From NCBI RefSeq assembly GCF_000620625.1, contig NZ_JIAW01000023.1, positions 1-64,000 on the forward strand: a DNA stretch of 64,000 bases, written 5' to 3'. This document shows, in pieces, positions 15,582 through 24,243 of the stretch (its first letter is position 1; each line of letters opens with the position of its first letter). Below the pieces are notes generated by a model. It searched no databases, was not told where the DNA came from, and saw only the letters and a list, made by a program, of their open reading frames with translations. The DNA comes from Mycobacterium sp. URHB0044 (GTDB taxonomy: Bacteria; Actinomycetota; Actinomycetes; Mycobacteriales; Mycobacteriaceae). The position numbers were made by a program, and so were the translations under genes.

Positions 15582-16514
15582 ATGAAGGCTGTTCAGTATC
15601 ACCGTTACGGCGACAGCGACGTTCTGCAGTACGAAGACGTGCAACGGCCCGCGCCGGGTGCCGGACAGGTACTCGTGAAGGTCGCCGCGACCTCGTTCAA
15701 CCCGGTCGATGCGGGTATCCGCGGCGGGTACCTGTCCCAGGTGTACGCGATCGCCTTCCCACACGTGCCGGGCGTCGACGTCGCGGGCACCATCGCCGAA
15801 GTTGGTGAGGGAGTGGCGGATTGGAACGTGGGCGATGCCGTCGTGGGAATGCTGCCGTTGGACGGCGACGGGGCAGCCGCGGAGTACGTCATCGCGCCGG
15901 CCGAGGTGTTGACCGCTGCGCCGAAGTCGGTGCCATTGGCCGATGCCGCTGCGCTGCCCACCGTCGGGTTGACGGCGTGGCAGGCACTGTTCGAGGTCGC
16001 CGGGTTGCAGGCCGGCCAGACGATCCTGATCAACGGCGCGGGTGGAGCGGTCGGTGGCTACGCCGTCCAGCTCGCCAAGCAAGCCGGCGCCCTCGTCACC
16101 GCGACCGCATCGCCGCGCAGCGCGGACCGGCTGCGCCGCTACGGAGCCGATCGGATCATCGACTACATCGACTTCGCGGCCACCCCGATCGTCGTCGACG
16201 GAGCGCCGTTCGACCTCGTGCTCAACCTGGTGAGCACCTCACCGGAGGAGACCGAGGCACTCGTCGGCCTCGCCGCGGACGGTGGATTCCACGTCGGCAC
16301 CATGACGGCGGGAGAGGATCCCGAGCAGCGCGTCCGTACGCAGCGCGTGTTCGTGCGCAGCGACGCCGCGCAGCTGGCCGAACTGGTCAACCGCGTCGAC
16401 GCCGGACAGTTGGCGATCGACGTCGCCGACCGCCGCCCGCTGACCGATGTCGCTGCCGTGCACGACGCCTCCGACGCCAACCGCCTGCCCGGCAAGACCA
16501 TCCTCGTTCCATAA
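15582..16514 (+). CDS. NADP-dependent quinone oxidoreductase / zinc-free alcohol dehydrogenase
   Basis: A 310-residue medium-chain dehydrogenase of the quinone-oxidoreductase type. It has the N-terminal GroES-like fold (VKVAATSFNPVDAGIRGGY, FPHVPGVDVAGTIAEVGEGV) and the NADPH-binding ILINGAGGAVGGYAVQLAKQ. The structural and catalytic zinc ligands of true alcohol dehydrogenases are absent. It should reduce quinones or enones with NADPH. AAGGAGAAGATC precedes the ATG. Divergent MarR and three operators indicate tight repression with induction by a substrate-like ligand. Confidence 0.88.
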   Translation: MKAVQYHRYGDSDVLQYEDVQRPAPGAGQVLVKVAATSFNPVDAGIRGGYLSQVYAIAFPHVPGVDVAGTIAEVGEGVADWNVGDAVVGMLPLDGDGAAAEYVIAPAEVLTAAPKSVPLADAAALPTVGLTAWQALFEVAGLQAGQTILINGAGGAVGGYAVQLAKQAGALVTATASPRSADRLRRYGADRIIDYIDFAATPIVVDGAPFDLVLNLVSTSPEETEALVGLAADGGFHVGTMTAGEDPEQRVRTQRVFVRSDAAQLAELVNRVDAGQLAIDVADRRPLTDVAAVHDASDANRLPGKTILVP

Positions 16515-16612
16515 GCGCAGCTTCTGGTTTGTAGAAGAACAATCTCTTGGACTTCTGGTTGTGACGTGGGCACGCTGGAGTCGTGGAACGAAATCGAGAC
16601 GAGAGGACGATC

Positions 16613-16975
16613 ATGACCAACCGTGAGAAGGCTATGCGGCCCGAGGATTTGACTCGCCTGTTCGTCGAGCGCTCCAACGCCGGCGACGCAGAGAGTGTCG
16701 CTCTGCTCTACGAGGAGGACGCGGTGCTGGCCTACCCGCCGGGTGGCCAGACCGTGGGCAGGGCCGCGATTCAGGCCCTGTGGGAGAAGGTTCTCGAGAG
16801 CCGGCCCCACTTCGAGCAGGAACCGCCGCTGCCGACCTTGGTGTCGGGTGACATCGCTCTGACGTCGACCCCGCCCAAGGACAAGGCGGGCGCCCGCGCG
16901 CAGGTGGTGCGCAGGCAGGCCGATGGCAGTTGGCTGCGGGTACTGGATCAGCCCGAGTTCAACCCGGTCGGCTGA
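16613..16975 (+). CDS. SnoaL/DUF4440-like NTF2-fold protein
   Basis: A 120-residue single-domain NTF2-fold protein with the typical DLTRLFVERSNAGDAESVALLYEEDAVL opening and a C-terminal WLRVLDQPEF strand. Members are small isomerases, hydratases or ligand-binding proteins, and the same fold is fused to the nearby ECF factor. ATG 16613 follows GAGAGGACGATC. It converges with the sigma factor gene. Substrate unknown. Confidence 0.8.
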   Translation: MTNREKAMRPEDLTRLFVERSNAGDAESVALLYEEDAVLAYPPGGQTVGRAAIQALWEKVLESRPHFEQEPPLPTLVSGDIALTSTPPKDKAGARAQVVRRQADGSWLRVLDQPEFNPVG

Positions 16976-17005
16976 CGCTTCGCGAGATTGGACCCACGCA
17001 ACTAG

Positions 17006-17941
17006 TCACTCGCACTTTTGTTGCGTGGCTTCAATCTCGCGGACGGGGTCGGTCCAGGTGCGCAGCTTCTCGGGATTGCGCATGGCCCAGATGCGGGTGA
17101 TCCGGCCGTCGGCGACGTCGAAGGCGAACACCGTCGCGGTGACTCCGTTCAGCTGGGCCACCAGACCGGGCTGGCCGTTGACCGTGCACTCCAGCAGCGT
17201 CAGCTGGGGCTCGCGGCCGGCGAAGTCGACGTAGGCGCGGGCGATCTGCTCGCCGCCCTCGATCGGCAGCAGGTGAGCCTTGACCAGGCCGCCGCTGTCG
17301 GCGATCGCCGTGGCCTCGGGGTCGAGCAGCCCGACGAGGGCGTTGATGTCCTTGGCTTCCCACGCCTGCTTGAAGTCCTTGACGATGTCGGCACGCTGGG
17401 CCGTCGGAGTAGACGATGCCGTGCCGATGCGACGGCGGGCGGAGGAGGCCAGCTGGCGGCAGGCCGCCGGGGTGCGGCCGACGACCTCGGCCACTTCGGC
17501 GAACGGGTAGCGGAAGACGTCGTGAAGGATGAACGCGACGCGTTCGGCCGGGGTCATCGACTCGAGCACGACGAGGAACGCCATGCTGATCGACTCGTCG
17601 AGCGTCACCCGATCCGCCGGGTCGGCGTCGTCGCCCGTCCGCCCGCCGATCCACTCCGTCGACGCGGGCACCGGCTCAGGAATCCACTCGCCGACGTAGC
17701 GCTCCCGTCGTGCGCGCGCGGAACCGAGCAGGTCGAGGCAGATGCGGCTGGCCACCGTCGTCAGCCAGCCGCCGGGTGATTCGATGGCTTGCTGCTGCTG
17801 GGCAGACATGGCGTACCACCGGGTGTAGGTCTCTTGGACGACGTCCTCGGCGTCGGCCACCGACCCGAGCAGCCGGTAGGTGAGGTTGAGCAGCTGGCGC
17901 CGCTCGCTCACCACGTCACTCAACCTCGGATCGTCGCTCAT
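17006..17941 (-). CDS. sigJ: ECF41-group sigma factor (SigJ-like) with regulatory SnoaL domain
   Basis: A 311-residue sigma factor. Region 2 lies in the first 80 residues (LTYRLLGSVADAEDVVQETYTRWY), region 4 at about 128-175 (MTPAERVAFILHDVFRYPFAEVAEVVGRTPAACRQ, read in parts), then an NTF2/SnoaL domain to the end. The hallmarks of group ECF41 are visible: WIPEP (86-90), DSGGLV (215-220, usually DGGGKV) and NPEKL (289-293, usually NPDKL). In ECF41 the fused domain both activates and inhibits the sigma factor and replaces an anti-sigma factor. It is divergent from an AhpD-like gene, the characteristic ECF41 target. Whether this is the orthologue of Rv3328c or a paralogue is not settled. Confidence 0.85.
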   Translation of the reverse strand: MSDDPRLSDVVSERRQLLNLTYRLLGSVADAEDVVQETYTRWYAMSAQQQQAIESPGGWLTTVASRICLDLLGSARARRERYVGEWIPEPVPASTEWIGGRTGDDADPADRVTLDESISMAFLVVLESMTPAERVAFILHDVFRYPFAEVAEVVGRTPAACRQLASSARRRIGTASSTPTAQRADIVKDFKQAWEAKDINALVGLLDPEATAIADSGGLVKAHLLPIEGGEQIARAYVDFAGREPQLTLLECTVNGQPGLVAQLNGVTATVFAFDVADGRITRIWAMRNPEKLRTWTDPVREIEATQQKCE

Positions 17942-18009
17942 GTCTTCAACCTTCCCTCGTCTATCAGTACGACGAAATAGGCCGTTGAACCGTGAGGTTC
18001 GTGCCTCGC

Positions 18010-18037
18010 CTGACATTTCGCGGGGCTGCGTCGTCGG
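18010..18037 (+). promoter_or_regulatory. candidate ECF41-type promoter of the AhpD-like gene
   Basis: TGACA at 18011-18015 and CGTC at 18032-18035 lie exactly 16 nt apart, 36 nt before the AhpD-like start. The ECF41 consensus, as I recall it, is TGTCACA-N16-CGTC; the -10 matches fully and the -35 partly (4 of 7 positions). Confidence 0.45.
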
Positions 18038-18071
18038 ACGAGTAAGAACCCACATAGCGAAGGAGAACATC

Positions 18072-18539
18072 ATGGAAGCTCGACTCGACATCTTCGCCAA
18101 CGGCCCGGCGATGAAGGCCGTCAAGCACCTGGTCTCGGCGGGCAAGGCGTCGGCCAGCCCCCTGCCGGAGGCAACCCAGGAGCTGGTGAAGATCCGGGCC
18201 AGCCAGATCAACGGCTGCGGATTCTGCCTCGACATGCACACCAAGGACGCCGCGGCGGCGGGGGAGACGTCGGTGCGGCTGAATCTGGTCGCGGCATGGC
18301 GGGAGGCCAACGTCTTCACCGAGGCGGAGCGGGCCGCGCTCGAACTCACCGAGCAGGGCACCAGGATCGCCGACGGCGGTGGCGTCACCGACGATGCATG
18401 GGCGAACGCCGCCAAGTACTTCGACGACGACCAGCTCGGGGCACTCGTCGCCCAGATCGCCGTCATCAACGCGTTCAACCGACTCAACGTCATCACCCAG
18501 CAGCCCGCCGGCGACTATCGACCCGGGCAGTTCGACTGA
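18072..18539 (+). CDS. carboxymuconolactone decarboxylase / AhpD-like protein
   Basis: A 155-residue AhpD-fold protein with the redox motif C49-G-F-C52 and H56 (GCGFCLDMH), so it is probably a peroxidase-type enzyme using the CxxC pair rather than a true decarboxylase. The family trait AAWREANVFTEAERAALELTE follows. GAAGGAG precedes the ATG. Divergence from the ECF41 factor is the classical COE arrangement (carboxymuconolactone decarboxylase, oxidoreductase, epimerase). Expression is expected to depend on that sigma factor. Confidence 0.88.
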   Translation: MEARLDIFANGPAMKAVKHLVSAGKASASPLPEATQELVKIRASQINGCGFCLDMHTKDAAAAGETSVRLNLVAAWREANVFTEAERAALELTEQGTRIADGGGVTDDAWANAAKYFDDDQLGALVAQIAVINAFNRLNVITQQPAGDYRPGQFD

Positions 18540-18580
18540 TCATGAAGATTCAGTTCGTCGCCGGTGGGTAATCACACCGC

Positions 18581-18796
18581 ATGGTTGTGCAGGAAAGGAC
18601 CGAAGAGGTACCGGCGACGGAGATCACCAAGGGTGACGAGATCGCCGACGAGTTGGGCAAGCGGTGGCTGAAGGTGTCCCAGGTCCAGGTGGCGTCGGCC
18701 GCCCACGACGGCGTGTTTTGCTTCTACGGGGACGGTCCCGACGACCGCGCCACGTTCGAGGGCCACGAGCGGGTGCGCCGCAAGGCGAAGGCGTGA
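18581..18796 (+). CDS. small conserved hypothetical protein
   Basis: A 71-residue soluble protein (start VVQERTEEVPATEITKGDEI after Met) with a compact beta-rich core including RWLKVSQVQVASAAHDGVFCFYGDG. The stop overlaps the GTG of the HAD hydrolase gene, so it is coupled to the sugar-phosphate pair that follows. No family recognised and no function proposed. Confidence 0.65.
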   Translation: MVVQERTEEVPATEITKGDEIADELGKRWLKVSQVQVASAAHDGVFCFYGDGPDDRATFEGHERVRRKAKA

Positions 18797-19548
18797 GCGA
18801 GGCGCCCTCGCTCGGTCTGCCCGACCACGTTCGTGCATGCCTGTTCGACCTCGACGGGGTCCTCACTGACACGGCCAGCGTGCACCGCAAGGCCTGGAAG
18901 TCGATGTTCGACGACTATCTGCGCGTACGGGCCGAGCGTGACGGCGAGCCGTTTGTGCCCTTCGACGTCGACGCCGACTACCGGTCCTACGTCGACGGCA
19001 AGAAGCGCGAGGACGGGGTGCGGTCGTTCCTCGCCAGCCGCGGCATCACGCTGCCGGAGGGCGACCTCGACGACGGTCCGGACGCCGAAACGGTGAGCGG
19101 GCTTGGCAACCGCAAGAACGCGAAGTTCCAAGAGGTCCTGCACGGCGACGGCATCACGGTGTTCGAGGGTTCGCGGCGGTATCTCGAAGCGGTGTGCGGG
19201 AAGGGGCTCGCGGTCGCGGTGGTGTCGTCGAGCGCCAACACCCGCGAGGTGCTGGAGGTCACCGGTCTGGACCGGTTCGTGCAACAGCGCGTGGACGGGG
19301 TCACCATGCGCGAGGAGCACATCGAGGGCAAGCCCGCACCCGACTCCTTCCTGCGCGGCGCACAGCTGCTCGACGTTCCCCCGGCGGCGGCGGCCGTCTT
19401 CGAGGATGCGATTGCCGGCGTACAGGCTGGCCACGCCGGGCACTTCGGCGTGGTGATCGGCGTCGATCGCGTCGGTCACGCGGAAGCGTTGCGCCACAAC
19501 GGGGCTGACGTCGTCGTCGCCGATCTCGCGGAACTGATCACCCGGTGA
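18793..19548 (+). CDS. HAD-superfamily beta-phosphoglucomutase-like hydrolase (Rv3400-like)
   Basis: A 251-residue HAD phosphatase/phosphomutase. Motif I is DLDGVLTD (D19, D21), motif II is VVSSSAN, the motif III lysine is in GKPAPDSF, and motif IV is FEDAIAGVQAG. A helical cap domain with KKREDGVRSFLASRGI lies between. Next to a GH65 phosphorylase it should interconvert beta-glucose-1-phosphate and glucose-6-phosphate. The GTG start overlaps the preceding stop (GTGA). The pair reproduces M. tuberculosis Rv3400-Rv3401 gene order, with a one-base overlap to the next start. Confidence 0.87.
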   Translation: MSEAPSLGLPDHVRACLFDLDGVLTDTASVHRKAWKSMFDDYLRVRAERDGEPFVPFDVDADYRSYVDGKKREDGVRSFLASRGITLPEGDLDDGPDAETVSGLGNRKNAKFQEVLHGDGITVFEGSRRYLEAVCGKGLAVAVVSSSANTREVLEVTGLDRFVQQRVDGVTMREEHIEGKPAPDSFLRGAQLLDVPPAAAAVFEDAIAGVQAGHAGHFGVVIGVDRVGHAEALRHNGADVVVADLAELITR

Positions 19549-21896
19549 TGATCGACGACGACGCCTACCCCGTCGAACCGTGGCACGTGCGGGAGACCGC
19601 GCTGAACCTCGACCTGATCGCCCAATCCGAGTCGGTGTTCGCGCTGTCCAACGGCCACATCGGCCTGCGGGGCAACCTCGACGAGGGGGAACCGCACGGC
19701 CTGCCCGGCACGTACCTCAACTCGTTCTACGAGACGCGGCCGCTGCCGTACGCCGAAGCGGGCTACAGCTACCCGGAGGACGGGCAATCGCTGATCGACG
19801 TGACCAACGGCAAGGTGCTGCGCCTACTGGTCGACGATGAACCCTTCGACGTGCGCTACGGCGAACTCGTCGAGCACGAGCGCGTGCTCGACTTGCGTGC
19901 GGGCACGCTCGGGAGGGTGGCGCGCTGGCGCTCACCCGCGGGCAAGCAGGTGCTGATGCGCTCGACCCGACTGGTGTCACTGACGCAGCGCGGCGTCGCG
20001 GCCATCGAGTACGTGGTGGAAGCGGTCGACGAATTCACCAGGGTCACAGTGCAATCCGAGCTCGTCGCCAACGAGGCGCAACCGCGGCCGTCGGCCGACC
20101 CCCGGGTGGCGGCGATACTGCTCAACCCGCTGGAACCGGTAGCCTACGAGACCGCCGATCGGGGTGCGCTGCTGATCCACCGCACCAGGGGCAGCGGCCT
20201 CATGATGGCCGCGGCGATGGACCACCTGGTCGAGGTCCCCGGCCGCGTCGAGGTGGACACCGACGCCGGAGACGACTGGGCGCGCACCACGGTGATCTGC
20301 GGGCTGCGCCCCGGGCAGCAGTTGCGGATCGTGAAGTACCTGGCCTACGGCTGGTCGAGCCTGCGGTCACAGCCCGCACTGCGCGACCAGGTGGCCGGCG
20401 GCATCGCCGGTGCCCGCTACACCGGTTGGCAGGGCCTCCTCGACGCGCAACGCGCGTACCTCGACGACTTCTGGGACAGTGCCGACGTCGAGGTGGAGGG
20501 TGACGCGGATTGCCAACAGGCGGTGCGGTTCGGCCTCTTTCACGTGTTGCAGGCCAGCGCACGCGCGGAGCGGCGCGCGATCCCCGGCAAGGGGCTGACG
20601 GGCACCGGCTACGACGGGCACGCGTTCTGGGACACCGAGGGCTACGTCCTGCCGCTGCTGACCTACACCGCTCCGAAGGCCGCGGCCGATGCCCTCCGAT
20701 GGCGGGCGTCGACGCTGGATCTGGCGCGTGAACGGGCCACCGAACTGGACCTCGCAGGCGCCACGTTCCCGTGGCGCACCATCCGCGGTCAGGAATGCTC
20801 GGCGTACTGGCCGGCGGGCACCGCGGCGTGGCACGTCAACGCGGACATCGCGATGGCGCTGGAGCGCTACCGCGTGGTGACCGGCGACGACTCGCTGGAA
20901 TCGGAGTGCGGACTGGCCGTTCTGGTCGAAACCGCAAGGCTCTGGCAGTCATTGGGCCACCACGACCGCCACGGCGTCTGGCACCTCGATGGGGTGACCG
21001 GTCCCGACGAGTACACCGCGGTGGTGCGCGACAACGTCTTCACCAACCTGATGGCGGCCCAGAATCTCCGCGTCGCGGCCGAGGCGTGCCGGCGCCATCC
21101 CACGGCGGCCCAGGAACTCGGCGTGACCAACGAGGAAACCGCCGCGTGGCGCGATGCCGCTGACGCCGCACACATTCCGTACGACGACGAGCTCGGGGTG
21201 CACGAGCAGTGCGCCGGATTCACCACGTTGCGGGAGTGGAACTTCGCCGAGAACACCGTGTATCCGTTGCTGCTGAACGAGCCGTACGTGCGGCTGTACC
21301 CGTCGCAGGTGATCAAGCAGGCAGACCTGGTCCTGGCGATGCACTGGCAGGGCCACGCATTCACCGCGGAGCAGAAGGCCCGCAACGTCGACTACTACGA
21401 ACGGCGCACCACACGGGACTCGTCGCTGTCGGCGTGCACGCAGGCGGTCCTGTGCGCGGAGGTAGGACATCTCGAGCTCGCGCACGACTACACGTACGAG
21501 GCGGCGGTCATCGATCTGCGCGACCTGCACCACAACACCCGCGACGGCCTGCACATGGCATCGCTGGCGGGCGCGTGGATCGCCCTGGTCGCCGGCTTCG
21601 GCGGCCTCCGCGACGACGAGGGCGTGCTGACGCTGAATCCGCAACTGCCGCGCGGTATCTCGTGTCTTCGGTTTCGACTGCGCTGGAGGGACTTTCGGCT
21701 CATCGTCGACGTCAACCACGATGAGGTGCGCTACGTCCTGCGGGACGGGCCGGACGGCATCCTGACCATCCGCCACGGCGACGAGGACGTCGAGCTCACT
21801 ACGCGCGCCCCGACGACCGTCCCCCTGCATCCGCGCACCCCGCTGCTGGACCCGCCACCGCAGCCGCCTGGGCGGGCGCCGATTTCGCGCCGCTGA
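19548..21896 (+). CDS. glycoside hydrolase family 65 phosphorylase (Rv3401-like)
   Basis: A 782-residue GH65 enzyme. The N-terminal beta-sandwich starts near EPWHVRETALNLDLIAQSES, and the (alpha/alpha)6 barrel holds the general acid E488 in TGPDEYTAVV, with DTEGYVLP and WPAGTAAWHVNADIA around the active site. GH65 members phosphorolyse trehalose, kojibiose or related disaccharides to beta-glucose-1-phosphate, which the adjacent mutase-like protein would use. ATG 19548 is chosen (MIDDDAYP, like the tuberculosis homologue) over the GTG one codon before. Precise disaccharide specificity is not known. Confidence 0.9.
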   Translation: MIDDDAYPVEPWHVRETALNLDLIAQSESVFALSNGHIGLRGNLDEGEPHGLPGTYLNSFYETRPLPYAEAGYSYPEDGQSLIDVTNGKVLRLLVDDEPFDVRYGELVEHERVLDLRAGTLGRVARWRSPAGKQVLMRSTRLVSLTQRGVAAIEYVVEAVDEFTRVTVQSELVANEAQPRPSADPRVAAILLNPLEPVAYETADRGALLIHRTRGSGLMMAAAMDHLVEVPGRVEVDTDAGDDWARTTVICGLRPGQQLRIVKYLAYGWSSLRSQPALRDQVAGGIAGARYTGWQGLLDAQRAYLDDFWDSADVEVEGDADCQQAVRFGLFHVLQASARAERRAIPGKGLTGTGYDGHAFWDTEGYVLPLLTYTAPKAAADALRWRASTLDLARERATELDLAGATFPWRTIRGQECSAYWPAGTAAWHVNADIAMALERYRVVTGDDSLESECGLAVLVETARLWQSLGHHDRHGVWHLDGVTGPDEYTAVVRDNVFTNLMAAQNLRVAAEACRRHPTAAQELGVTNEETAAWRDAADAAHIPYDDELGVHEQCAGFTTLREWNFAENTVYPLLLNEPYVRLYPSQVIKQADLVLAMHWQGHAFTAEQKARNVDYYERRTTRDSSLSACTQAVLCAEVGHLELAHDYTYEAAVIDLRDLHHNTRDGLHMASLAGAWIALVAGFGGLRDDEGVLTLNPQLPRGISCLRFRLRWRDFRLIVDVNHDEVRYVLRDGPDGILTIRHGDEDVELTTRAPTTVPLHPRTPLLDPPPQPPGRAPISRR

Positions 21897-21920
21897 GGGT
21901 GCCAATGCGAAGATCGACCG

Positions 21921-22697
21921 ATGGCCAACCGCTGGACCAAGGCACTCCTGGCAGTGACACTGATCGTGGCGGCGTCGACCGCTTGGCCCAGCGCGGCGGG
22001 CGCCGATCCCAATGCGCTGTGGAACATCGTCGACGGCAGCTGCGTGCCCGACCAGGAGCAGCGCGGCGACCCCGCCCCGTGTGCGCAGATCCAACCGGGT
22101 GAATACGCCGTCCTCAAGGACCTCGTTGGTCGGACGCAGTTCCTGCTCATCCCGACCGAGCGCATCGACGGCATCGAGAGCCCTCAGCTGTTGGCTCCGG
22201 ATGCGCCGAACTACTTCGCGGCGGCCTGGCACGCGCGTTCGTTCGTCGACGAGCGGGCCGGGATGGCCGTCCCGCGCGACTGGATGAGCCTGGCGATCAA
22301 CTCCGCCCAGGGCCGGTCACAGAATCAACTGCACATCCACATCGATTGCGTCCGCGCCGACGTGTACGAGGCGCTGGCCGACCACCAAGCGCAGATCGGT
22401 CCCGGCTGGGCGCCGTTCCCCGTGCCGTTGGCCGGACACACCTACGACGCGATCTCCGTCAGTGGCGAGGATCTAGGCGTCAACCCGTTCACGCTGCTGG
22501 CCGACGGGCTCCCCGGCGCGCGCTCGCACATGGGCGACGAGACGCTCGTCGTCGTCGGCACGGTCGGCGCCGACGGACGGCCGGGTTTCGTCGTCCTCGC
22601 CAACGAGGCAGACCCGGCGACGGGTGACTTGGCCAGCGGCGAGGAACTGCAGGATCACGAGTCCTGCCCGCCGCGCGCGCTGGTCAACGGCAAGTGA
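21921..22697 (+). CDS. cdh: CDP-diacylglycerol diphosphatase (Cdh)
   Basis: A 258-residue exported protein: signal peptide to about residue 28 (TAWPSAAGADP), then the Cdh domain of the HIT superfamily, with the catalytic NQLHIHID giving H138 and H140. It hydrolyses CDP-diacylglycerol to CMP and phosphatidate outside the membrane. M. tuberculosis has a homologue (Rv2289). It follows the GH65 gene by 24 nt but is probably functionally separate. It converges with selO, leaving 6 nt. Confidence 0.9.
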   Translation: MANRWTKALLAVTLIVAASTAWPSAAGADPNALWNIVDGSCVPDQEQRGDPAPCAQIQPGEYAVLKDLVGRTQFLLIPTERIDGIESPQLLAPDAPNYFAAAWHARSFVDERAGMAVPRDWMSLAINSAQGRSQNQLHIHIDCVRADVYEALADHQAQIGPGWAPFPVPLAGHTYDAISVSGEDLGVNPFTLLADGLPGARSHMGDETLVVVGTVGADGRPGFVVLANEADPATGDLASGEELQDHESCPPRALVNGK

Positions 22698-22703
22698 GAG
22701 TGC

Positions 22704-24158
22704 TCAGGTGCCGCAGAAGGTCCGGTACTTGCCGAAGTCCTCGGGTGCGGGTTCGGCATACCGCTCCAGACCGGGCCGCTCGTCGTACGGCGCGGTGACG
22801 GCGGCCAAGAGCCCGTCGAGCGGGCCCGGATCGCCATCGGTGGCGGCATTGAGGGCCTCCTCCACCAGGTGGTTGCGCGGGATGTAGACGGGGTTCACCC
22901 GGTCCATCGCGTCGGCGTCCGGGCCCAGTGCGCGCCAGCGGGCCAGCCACTCGTCGAACCCGGCGAGGTCGATGAACAACCCCCGCGCGGGCTCGGTGTC
23001 GCCGCGCGCCGCCCGGCCGAGATGACGGAAGAATGAGGTGTAGTCGACGTGGCTTTCCCGAAGTAGCGCAAGCAGGTTGCCCACCAGCTCCTCGGCGTCG
23101 ACGTTCTCGGGCAGGCCGAGCTTCGCCTGCATCCCGGCCCACCAGGCCGCGTCGTAGCGGGTGCGGAAACCGCCGAGTGACTCCGTCGCGAGTGCCACGG
23201 CCTCTTCGCCGTCGGCGGCGAGGAGCGGAAGCAGCGTCTCGGCGAACCGCGCGAGGTTCCACTCGGCCACCGCCGGCTGATTGCCGTACGCGTATCGGCC
23301 GGCGTAGTCGATCGAACTGAAGACCGTCACGGGGTCGAAGGCCTCCATGAACGCGCACGGCCCGTAATCGATGGTCTCGCCCGAGATCGTCATGTTGTCG
23401 GTGTTCATCACCCCGTGCACGAACCCGACCAGCATCCACCGTGCCACCAGCGACGCCTGAGCGGCGAGGACGGCTTCGAACAGTGCCAGGTAGCGGTTTT
23501 CGGCGTCCGCGGCACCGGGATGGTGCCGGGCGATCGCGAAGTCGGCGAGGCGCCGCAACAACTCGAAGTCCCCGCTGTTCGCGGCGAACTGGAAGCTCCC
23601 GACGCGCAGATGGCTGCTTGCGACGCGGGCGAGCACGGCACCGGGCAACGGCGACTCCCGCTGCACCGTGCGACCGGTCGCCACCACGGCAAGCGACCGA
23701 GTGGTCGGGATGGCCAGTGCGTGCATGGCCTCGCTGACCACGTACTCGCGCAGCATCGGTCCGACCGCGGCGAGGCCGTCACCACCGCGCGCAAACGGCG
23801 TCCGGCCGGATCCCTTCAGGTGTAGGTCGCGGCGCCGGCCGTCGGCACCGGCGAGCTCGCCAAGCAGCAGCGCGCGTCCATCGCCAAGCCGAGGGACGAA
23901 GCCGCCGAACTGATGCCCGGCGTAGGCCTGCGCGACGGGCGTGGCGCCGCTGGGAACGTGCGTGCCGACCAGCAGGCCCAGCCCGTCGGGACTGCGCAGC
24001 CAGGCCGCGTCGAGACCGAGCTCCGCGGCCAGCGCCTCGTTGAGCGCGAGCAGCCGCGGCTGCGGTGCGCCCTCGGCCTGCCAGCGGACCGCCATCTCCG
24101 GCAACTCGCGGGCGAAGTGGTCGTCGAGCACGACGGGGGTGGTGGATGTGACGCTCAC
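22704..24158 (-). CDS. selO: SelO/YdiU protein adenylyltransferase (AMPylator)
   Basis: A 484-residue SelO-family pseudokinase that transfers AMP to protein Ser/Thr/Tyr. The nucleotide-binding K115 is in DLHLKGSGRTP; metal and catalytic segments HGVMNTDNM (248-256) and IDYGP follow. The C-terminus ends YRTFCGT; SelO proteins end in a similar C-x-(S/T) or selenocysteine motif, so the penultimate Cys region is intact. It begins at GTG 24158. The family acts in the redox stress response. Confidence 0.92.
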   Translation of the reverse strand: MSVTSTTPVVLDDHFARELPEMAVRWQAEGAPQPRLLALNEALAAELGLDAAWLRSPDGLGLLVGTHVPSGATPVAQAYAGHQFGGFVPRLGDGRALLLGELAGADGRRRDLHLKGSGRTPFARGGDGLAAVGPMLREYVVSEAMHALAIPTTRSLAVVATGRTVQRESPLPGAVLARVASSHLRVGSFQFAANSGDFELLRRLADFAIARHHPGAADAENRYLALFEAVLAAQASLVARWMLVGFVHGVMNTDNMTISGETIDYGPCAFMEAFDPVTVFSSIDYAGRYAYGNQPAVAEWNLARFAETLLPLLAADGEEAVALATESLGGFRTRYDAAWWAGMQAKLGLPENVDAEELVGNLLALLRESHVDYTSFFRHLGRAARGDTEPARGLFIDLAGFDEWLARWRALGPDADAMDRVNPVYIPRNHLVEEALNAATDGDPGPLDGLLAAVTAPYDERPGLERYAEPAPEDFGKYRTFCGT

Positions 24159-24243
24159 CCCGTCCAGACTACGGAGCCGCGACGTCTAGTTTCGGCTCGA
24201 GCGGCGCGGGTAATCCGGGCGGATCCGCACCGAGGAGGACGTC

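Noticed and set aside
20949..22232. 427-codon minus-strand frame over the GH65 and cdh genes
   Set aside because: Antisense to two well-supported genes and of shadow-like composition.
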